A stretch of DNA of 64,000 nt from Halorubrum aquaticum (lineage in GTDB: Archaea > Halobacteriota > Halobacteria > Halobacteriales > Haloferacaceae). The stretch lies in the NCBI RefSeq assembly GCF_900113615.1, contig NZ_FOPZ01000008.1:53641-117640 (forward strand), in the 5' to 3' direction. A program made the translations under genes and the position numbers. Positions 58,831-64,000 of this stretch are shown piece after piece. The notes under the pieces are model-generated. The model was not told where the DNA came from. It saw only the letters and a list, made by a program, of their open reading frames with translations, and made no database searches. Every line of letters starts with the position of its first letter. Within the stretch, counting starts at the first letter, position 1.

Positions 58831-59868
58831 TTAGAGAAGGTCGGTGAACTCCTCTCGACCTCTGGCTTCCTCCTCCAGTTTTCTGTCATCGTAGTGCTTC
58901 TCCAGCACCGGGACCGAAACGTCAACCCGTTCGGACAACTTCGATTTGTCCCATCCGAGATTGATCTGGTTCGTGATCGAGCCCCGCCGGATGGGGTGGA
59001 GTGATTTACTGGACGGACAAGAAGGTGCCTTCTCGACCGATTGGGCGGCGTCACACTCGGCTTCTTCCCGATCGTGAGGACACATTCCGGTGGTGACGCA
59101 CGGCCGGGTTCGGGGAACCAAATTGTTGTAAGCCTTCTGTCGATAGAGTCGGCCGTTCGGCGTCGTAAACAGCGGATGACGGCCGTACTCGTCGGTCACT
59201 TCGTCGCGTTTCGCGGAGATGTAGTCGATGAGGACGGCGACGAGTTGATCGCTGATCATCACGTCCCGCTCACCGGATTCGCCGTTCTTGAGTCCAGTTC
59301 CCTCGTCTTGGCGGTCCCGAAAGTAGAGCCGCGGCTGTCGGGGATGTTTGTGATCGAGGTCATCAAGGTCGAGAGCGAGAGCCCCACCGATTCGGCATCC
59401 GGTGTCTCACATAAGTTTGAACAGCGCGTGTTCCCGACTCGCGTACTCGTAGGTGTCGAGGTAATGGAGGACGTTCTCGGCTTGGCCGACTCGGACCGTT
59501 TCGTCGCTCACCTGTTGCTTCTTGCTAATGTCGGGGACTTTCACTCGATCGGCGGTCCCGTAGTCTATCAACTCCATCGACTCGCACCACCTGACAAAGA
59601 CCAGTAGGTGTTTGACGTTGTTTTGGAGAGTGACGGGCGCGACCTCTCTTTGGCGCTCCCGTTTCCACGAGCCGATGACGTGGCCCCCGATCTCGCCGGT
59701 CGTTTCGACGCCGCGGTCCTCACAGAACTGTACGAAACTCTTAGTCGGGTATTTGTAGGCTCGCGTGGTGGAGTCTTTGACCGTTCCGCGTTTGCTGGCG
59801 ATGAATCGCCTTCTCGCTTTTCTCGGGCTCGTTACTTCGGATGGGTCGTCAGGTTCGTTGTGGTTCAC
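58831..59868 (-). pseudogene. Tyrosine integrase broken by one in-frame TGA
   Basis: Read from GTG 59868 the frame gives a SAM-like N-terminal core-binding domain (KDSTTRAYKYPTKSFVQFCE), then EHALFKLM and a stop TGA at 59409-59407, and continues in the same frame as DTGCRIGGALALDLDDLDH (catalytic Arg), LHPIRRGSITNQINLGW (H-x-x-R) and VLEKHYDDRKLEE (catalytic Tyr). TGA most likely replaces TGG (Trp), as the family has an aromatic residue there. With the stop repaired it would have about 345 residues and all catalytic residues except a clearly assigned Lys. It belongs to the haloarchaeal SSV-like/phage-type integrases. Either a recent nonsense mutation or a sequencing error. Confidence 0.88.
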
Positions 59869-60398
59869 GGTTGAATCCGACCACCGTTGGTGGGAGAGAG
59901 GCGCGGGTGTGAGCGACCTGTCGGGAGCGAGGTAGATAGGCCCCGGAGTGCCGTGAAATGGCACGACGGCGGGGGTTCCTAAATCCCTCCGGCCCCATAG
60001 CGGTCTTAGGTCTAACGTATCGCTTCTCAGTAATAACATTTAACGAAAAACAGGTCCGTGACTGGAGGGGTTCCGGCGTGAGCCTCGGATACTCCGGCTC
60101 TCCCACCGTCACGAAGGGCTCCGAGTTCCGGTGTGGAACCCGTACGGTGGCCACGAAGCCCGAACCGCGACCTCGAGTACGGTCACCACTCGAACCCATC
60201 CGTATCCGCTGACTCTAACGCATCTTCGGTGCTGTCCGGGGTTCCTGCCCGGCGCACTGCGGTCACGAGTGCTCGTGTTTCGGGATGCTGTCGCGGTCAC
60301 CGTCGCAGTGGCCCACCGTCGAAACACCGCCACGAAAGCGACACACGACGAGGACCGCGCGCACCCACGTTCAAGTAGCCAGACGCCCATACCCACGT
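59869..60398. other. Right attachment region and gene-poor gap
   Basis: This 530-base gap contains the integrase promoter, the right attachment core (59981-59998) and, beyond it, AT-rich CGCTTCTCAGTAATAACATT (60020-60039) and GC-rich sequence to 60398. I see no convincing protein or RNA gene. TAACATTTAACGAAAA near 60034 resembles a promoter. The start of the cysteine-rich gene at 60399 may be served by sequence around 60360-60375. Confidence 0.45.
59981..59998 (+). mobile_element. Right attachment core (attR)
   Basis: AAATCCCTCCGGCCCCAT duplicates the tRNA-Trp 3' end (58142-58159). Upstream the match continues as CGGGGGTTC then a CT insertion. It is the downstream boundary of the integrated element. 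Confidence 0.85.
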
Positions 60399-61151
60399 AT
60401 GGCGGGGCCTGACCCCAAGCAGCTACGTCGCCTGATCGACCGCTTCCCCCAGCCACCGGACGACGACCGCGCTGACGACCTGCTTGACGGCGCCTACGGC
60501 CGGATGGCCGGCGAGTGGTACGACCGTCTCTACAGCCTCGTGGACGCCTACGCCGGCGGCGACGCGCTCCGCGAGGAACTGCTCGTCCACGCCGAGGCCG
60601 TCCCCGCGTTCCGCCTGAGCGACGGCGCCGCGCCGCTACCCGAGCGCCGAAGACGACTGACGGAAGCCGCGGCCGAACTTCCAGAGATCGCCGAAGTGGC
60701 CGTGTGGTACTCCGACCTCCGAGACCTGCTCGAGGACGACCCCGACGACCTCACCCTCGTCGAGCGCGCGCTACACGACTTCGGCTACGCCGTGGCACAC
60801 GGACTGTTCCTCGGCGTCAGCGCGCCCGAAACCGTGGTTCGCCGGCTCAGGTTCGCCTATCGACTCGTCGGCGTCCGGATCGACGACACCGCGTCCGACG
60901 GCGCCGAGCGGACGACGTTCACCTGCCCGTACCGGGACCTCGGCGCCGGTCGGTGCGGAAAGCGCTGGCTTTGCCACGAGAAACTCGACCGGGTCGACGA
61001 CGGCTACGTCACCTACCTCGCGGAGCGCGGGATCGACTACCAGCGGCCGCGGGGCTGTGCTGGATCCGAGCAGTGCTACTCCGCGGTCGCACGGGAGAGC
61101 CCCGAGCGCTGGTGGCCGAAGACGCTGCCCGCGGCAGTGAGCGAGTCGTGA
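60399..61151 (+). CDS. Cysteine-rich haloarchaeal protein of unknown function
   Basis: This 250-residue protein has an acidic helical N-terminal half and a C-terminal cysteine cluster: TFTCPYRDLGAGRCGKRWLC (three cysteines at C-x8-C-x5-C) then RPRGCAGSEQCYSAV (C-x5-C). The arrangement suggests a zinc or Fe-S centre and a redox or nucleic-acid role; I do not recognise the family. Its stop overlaps the GTG of the next gene (methyltransferase) by 2 bases, so the two are translationally coupled. ATG 60399 is the natural start, because the frame upstream is low-complexity. It is located just outside the attR of the mini-element. Confidence 0.72.
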   Translation: MAGPDPKQLRRLIDRFPQPPDDDRADDLLDGAYGRMAGEWYDRLYSLVDAYAGGDALREELLVHAEAVPAFRLSDGAAPLPERRRRLTEAAAELPEIAEVAVWYSDLRDLLEDDPDDLTLVERALHDFGYAVAHGLFLGVSAPETVVRRLRFAYRLVGVRIDDTASDGAERTTFTCPYRDLGAGRCGKRWLCHEKLDRVDDGYVTYLAERGIDYQRPRGCAGSEQCYSAVARESPERWWPKTLPAAVSES

Positions 61152-61816
61152 CCGGTCCCGAGCACGTCGACCGCGTACAGGAGAGTTACGGCCGTTGGGC
61201 ACGGTTCTACGACTGGTTCGCGCGAGCGACCGCCGACGTCGGCGGCGTCCGGGACGCCTGCGTCGAAGCACTGGATTTGAACGAGGGTGACACGGTGGTC
61301 GAGTTCGGCTGCGGCCCCGGCCCGAACCTCCCCGCGCTCCGGGAGGCGGTCGGCCCGTCGGGTCACGTCGTCGGCGTTGACCTCACCGGGCGGATGCTTG
61401 ACCGGGCGCAGGCACTGATCGCCCGACGTGGCTGGCGGAACGTCTCGCTCGTACAGGGTGATGCGGCCACCCCGCCCGTCGTCAACGCGGACGCGGTGCT
61501 GTCGACGTTCGTCACCTCGCTGTTCCCCGATCCGGCGGCGGTGGTGGGCGAGTGGTGCGAGTTGGCCGACAGCGTCGTCGTCGCCGGCTTCGCACCGCGC
61601 GGGAACCGCGCCGCGAACGCGGCGCTGTGGGCGTTCACGCGGCTGAACACGTCACTGTTCGACGCGACCGGAGCGGACCCACTGGGGCAACTGGATCGAC
61701 GGACGGCGGCCGCTCGGCGTGAGTTAGAAGCGCGGATGAACGGGGTGGAGGGCGGGACGTTCGTGTTCGGAACCATCGTGGTGAGTGCCGGGTATCGAGA
61801 GACGGCCGTTCGGTAA
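61148..61816 (+). CDS. Class I SAM-dependent methyltransferase (UbiE/MenG-like)
   Basis: This 222-residue protein starts at GTG. N-terminal [20 protein letters not shown] (the UbiE/COQ5-like YDRW-x-x-Y start) and motif [21 protein letters not shown] with motif post-[21 protein letters not shown], then [20 protein letters not shown]. It may methylate a small aromatic or quinone-like substrate, as its family often does; the partner cysteine-rich protein gives no substrate clue. It is coupled to the gene at 60399 by a GTGA overlap. Confidence 0.85.
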   Translation: MTGPEHVDRVQESYGRWARFYDWFARATADVGGVRDACVEALDLNEGDTVVEFGCGPGPNLPALREAVGPSGHVVGVDLTGRMLDRAQALIARRGWRNVSLVQGDAATPPVVNADAVLSTFVTSLFPDPAAVVGEWCELADSVVVAGFAPRGNRAANAALWAFTRLNTSLFDATGADPLGQLDRRTAAARRELEARMNGVEGGTFVFGTIVVSAGYRETAVR

Positions 61817-62027
61817 CCTGTCGGGCGGGCAGCGTTCTCACGACTCCCGAACGGCCTCGACGTCGCAGCCGATCCGTGTCAACCGGAGTGACCGAGACCC
61901 GGTCCGCGTTCAACGAGCCGCACGGAAACTCACCGCATGGGAGAATCGTCGGACCCGAACCGGTACGTCGAACGAACGACCGTCTCGAGATACGAGCCTA
62001 CAAGTCCGTCCGGTCGGGAGGCTCCGT

Positions 62028-62771
62028 ATGGCACGCGTCACGGTCTGGAACGAGTTCCGTCACGAACGCGAGAGCGACGACGTCGCGGCGGTCTACCCCG
62101 ACGGCATCCACGCGGTGATCGCCGACTTCCTCGAGGCGGCCGGCCACGAGGTCCGAACCGCCACCCTCGATGAGGGACCGGATCACGGCCTCTCGGAGGC
62201 GGTCCTCGAGGACACCGACGTGCTCACGTGGTGGGGCCACGCCGCCCACGACGAGGTCCGTGACGAGGTCGTCGACCGGGTCCACGAGCGCGTCCTCGAC
62301 GGAATGGGGCTGCTCGTGCTCCACTCGGCGCACTACTCGAAGGTATTCAAGCGACTGATGGGCACGAGCTGCTCGCTCAAGTGGCGCGAGGCCGCCGAGA
62401 CCGAGCGGCTGTGGACGGTCGAGCCCGGCCACCCGATCGCCGAGGGGATCGGCGAGTACGTCGAACTCGAGGAGACGGAGATGTACGGCGAGCGGTTCGA
62501 CATCCCGCAGCCCGATTCGCTCGTGTTCACCTCCTGGTTCGCGGGCGGCGAGGTCTTCCGCTCCGGCTGCTGTTACCGGCGCGGGAACGGGCGGGTGTTC
62601 TACTTCCGGCCGGGCCACGAGACGTACCCGATCTACTACGACGACGACATCCGGCAGGTGCTCCGGAACGCGGTCGAGTGGGCGACACCCGGAGACGGCC
62701 GGTCCCCCGAGTTCGGAAACGCCGACCCGATCGAGGAGATCGACACGAGCGACGACCGAACGGTCCACTAG
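62028..62771 (+). CDS. ThuA-like protein (type 1 glutamine-amidotransferase fold)
   Basis: This 247-residue ThuA-family protein has [20 protein letters not shown] at the start, then [40 protein letters not shown] (the ThuA H-S-x-H block) and [20 protein letters not shown] (G-H-E-x-x-P). ThuA proteins take part in trehalose or sugar utilisation in bacteria; their catalytic role is unknown. A purine-rich GGGAGG lies 7 bases upstream of ATG 62028, so this gene may use a Shine-Dalgarno site. The 211-base gap before it shows no other feature. Confidence 0.9.
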   Translation: MARVTVWNEFRHERESDDVAAVYPDGIHAVIADFLEAAGHEVRTATLDEGPDHGLSEAVLEDTDVLTWWGHAAHDEVRDEVVDRVHERVLDGMGLLVLHSAHYSKVFKRLMGTSCSLKWREAAETERLWTVEPGHPIAEGIGEYVELEETEMYGERFDIPQPDSLVFTSWFAGGEVFRSGCCYRRGNGRVFYFRPGHETYPIYYDDDIRQVLRNAVEWATPGDGRSPEFGNADPIEEIDTSDDRTVH

Positions 62772-62816
62772 CGACGCCGCGCTCGCCGAGCGACGACGAC
62801 TACGGTTTCGGGTCCC

Positions 62817-63485
62817 TCACGGCACCTCGCGGAGGTCCATGAACGCGGCCATCACGGCGGATTCGGCCTTCCGGAGGTGTTCGGAGGCGGTGCTCGTGGA
62901 GGCGTCGATCCGCTCGGCGACCGCCTCGACGGTCGCCTCCCGCGGGGACTCGTAGTATCCGCTCTCGACGGCGGCCGCGAGCGCGTCGAACTGGCGGTCG
63001 GTCAGCCCCGGGTCGAAGAGGTCCTGTCGCCAGTCGTACTCGCCGATCCGGAGCACGGTGGTCTCGATCCGCTCCGGAAGCTCCGCGAGCGCGTCGCGTA
63101 ACGGCCCGCCGTTCCCGATGACCGTCAGCCGGGCGATCCCGTTCGGCCGGAAGTCGATCGGCGGGACGACGACGACGCCGGTCCGCTGGAGCGGGTCGAA
63201 GGTCGCGTCGTCGACCGCGTCGCGACGCTGGGTGAGGAAGACGTAGTGTCCGCTCTCGTCGATCCGCGTGACCTCGAACTGCCGGATACGGTCCACCGAC
63301 CGGAGCGCGTCCGTGTACACGTCGATGTCGCCCTCCACGTAGAACAGGAAGGTGTCGTCCGGTTCGTCGAGGACCGTTCCGTGGAGGAGCACGTCCCGAT
63401 CGACCGCGTCCGACTCGTCGATGAGCCGGTGTATCGGATGCATGAGGTCCGGCGGGTACCGGAGTTCGACCCGGAGGTACTTCAC
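62817..63485 (-). CDS. Bacterio-opsin activator (Bat)-type HTH regulator
   Basis: This 222-residue protein has an N-terminal Bat-like domain (VELRYPPDLMHPIHRLIDES, EGDIDVYTDALRSVDRIRQF) and a C-terminal HTH_10 domain (residues about 160-215): LTDRQFDALAAAVESGYYES, then PREATVEAVAERIDASTSTA and SEHLRKAESAV. Bat-type regulators control many haloarchaeal genes, in some cases light or oxygen responses. The start is GTG 63485; the frame upstream is noise. It diverges from the nuoCD-like gene with 84 bases between, an arrangement that could allow it to regulate that gene. Confidence 0.85.
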   Translation of the reverse strand: MKYLRVELRYPPDLMHPIHRLIDESDAVDRDVLLHGTVLDEPDDTFLFYVEGDIDVYTDALRSVDRIRQFEVTRIDESGHYVFLTQRRDAVDDATFDPLQRTGVVVVPPIDFRPNGIARLTVIGNGGPLRDALAELPERIETTVLRIGEYDWRQDLFDPGLTDRQFDALAAAVESGYYESPREATVEAVAERIDASTSTASEHLRKAESAVMAAFMDLREVP

Positions 63486-63569
63486 GTCGGCCAGTGACGG
63501 CGGGGGGCTTATAAAAACCCGTCCCCATCCGGCAGAAGCGTCGGGTCGTCCGGTCGCGTTCCTTCGAGC

Positions 63570-64000
63570 ATGTCGACCGACGCGCCGATCGAACGCGAAC
63601 GAGCCGACGCGGAGACGGACCCCTTCTCGCCGATACGGGAGCTGGTCACGGCACGCGAGACGCACCTGAACGCCCCCGCCGCCCGAATTCGACCGGACGC
63701 GGTCCGGCAGGCGCTCTCGACGCTGAAAGCGGAGGCCGGATACGACCATCTGGCCTGCGTCACCGCCCAGGAGTACGAGAACCGATACGAGTCGATCTAT
63801 CACCTCCGCTCGTTCGACGATCCGACCCGGGAGGTCAGCGTCGTCGTACCCGCGGACAAAGCGGATCCCGTCTCGGAGTCGGTCGAGGCGATCTTCCGCA
63901 CGGCGGACTGGCACGAGCGGGAGGCGTACGACCTGATCGGGATCGAGTACGACGACCACCCGGACCTCCGGCGGATCCTCCTCCCCGAGACGTGGCAGGG
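63570..64000 (+). CDS. nuoCD: NADH-quinone oxidoreductase subunit C/D (NuoCD) N-terminal part, continues past the window
   Basis: This is about 143 residues of a protein that runs off the window. It contains [40 protein letters not shown] and the NuoC signature [20 protein letters not shown] followed by [15 protein letters not shown]. It is the C part of the fused haloarchaeal NuoCD, peripheral arm of complex I, which in archaea probably takes electrons from a donor other than NADH. The upstream neighbour is a Bat-type regulator, not nuoB, so this may be a second, displaced copy. The first 20 residues are short compared with my recollection of other haloarchaeal NuoCD. Confidence 0.85.
   Translation, partial: MSTDAPIERERADAETDPFSPIRELVTARETHLNAPAARIRPDAVRQALSTLKAEAGYDHLACVTAQEYENRYESIYHLRSFDDPTREVSVVVPADKADPVSESVEAIFRTADWHEREAYDLIGIEYDDHPDLRRILLPETWQ

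Larger units (their letters stand above)
58142..59998. mobile_element. Decayed 1.86 kb integrative element in tRNA-Trp
   Basis: The element lies between the 18-bp direct repeats at 58142-58159 and 59981-59998. It contains a 62-residue membrane protein gene (58549-58737), an AT-rich repeat (58733-58800) and a tyrosine integrase interrupted by one TGA. AT content is distinctly higher than the flanks for 58160-58830 and moderate in the integrase. There is no replication gene, no capsid gene and no other cargo, so it is either a remnant of a larger provirus/plasmid or a minimal satellite element. Confidence 0.8.

Noticed and set aside
59981..59998. A second tRNA-Trp gene at the right attachment site
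   Set aside because: Only the T-stem and acceptor 3' half are present, with a CT insertion in the T-loop; no 5' half, so it is an attachment repeat and not a gene.
1..64000. CRISPR array
   Set aside because: No series of regularly spaced 25-40 base direct repeats with unique spacers; the tandem repeats seen (21561, 27926, 54488, 56136) have no spacers or too few copies.

Overview
This window is chromosomal DNA of a halophilic archaeon (class Halobacteria), most like Halorubrum or a close relative. The evidence is a GC content of roughly two thirds, proteins dominated by Asp and Glu, leaderless genes with TTTAWA-type TATA boxes about 25 bases upstream of the start, and archaeal information-processing genes: aIF2-beta, aIF6, L31e, L39e, L18Ae, FtsY, prefoldin alpha, diphthamide synthase, archaeal SAM synthetase and an intron-containing tRNA-Trp. 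The genus is inferred from general resemblance only.

Layout. 1-11.0 kb is core genome: the end of an unknown protein, dph2, a LOG-like protein, a DUF3830/N-carbamoyl-amidohydrolase pair, a HAD phosphatase, an MFS transporter, an XPD-like helicase and aIF2-beta. 11.4-13.8 kb is a small accessory island: two related secreted proteins (DUF1102/camelysin-like N-termini) on either side of a transposase remnant and a winged-helix membrane protein. 13.9-17.1 kb holds initiator tRNA-Met and the L39e-L31e-aIF6-L18Ae-prefoldin alpha-FtsY operon. 18.4-19.6 kb is an AT-richer insert with a winged-helix/PIN toxin-antitoxin-like pair whose PIN gene carries two frameshifts. 19.7-33.5 kb is mixed housekeeping and regulation: pirin, LEA14-like protein, histidine kinase, SAM synthetase, aminotransferase, SAH-deaminase-like amidohydrolase, TbsP-like regulator, TrmI, NAC and a creatininase-family protein.

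33.6-44.4 kb is the most coherent system in the window. A very long PilB-type ATPase and a PilC-type platform protein are followed by five overlapping or closely spaced small genes, each starting with a prepilin-peptidase-like signal. A sixth, much larger pilin-like gene faces them. 44.5-57.9 kb returns to core genes: CDF transporter, glutamate dehydrogenase, PH-domain pair, squalene/phytoene synthase, Ski2-type helicase, HalX response regulator, TrmB regulator, GuaB and DUF5794/DUF5795.

57.98-60.0 kb holds tRNA-Trp with a 100-base intron that contains guides matching its own exons. Its 3' end is the attachment site of a 1.86 kb decayed integrative element. The element is bounded by an 18-base direct repeat and its tyrosine integrase is interrupted by one in-frame TGA. 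60.4-64 kb carries a cysteine-rich protein coupled to a methyltransferase, a ThuA-like protein, a Bat-type regulator and the start of a nuoCD-like gene that runs off the window.

The main points worth following up are the pilin-like gene battery with its acidic-tailed ATPase, the tRNA-Trp mini-element, the paired camelysin-like secreted proteins, and an AT-rich repeat shared by the two decayed islands at 19.6 and 58.7 kb.
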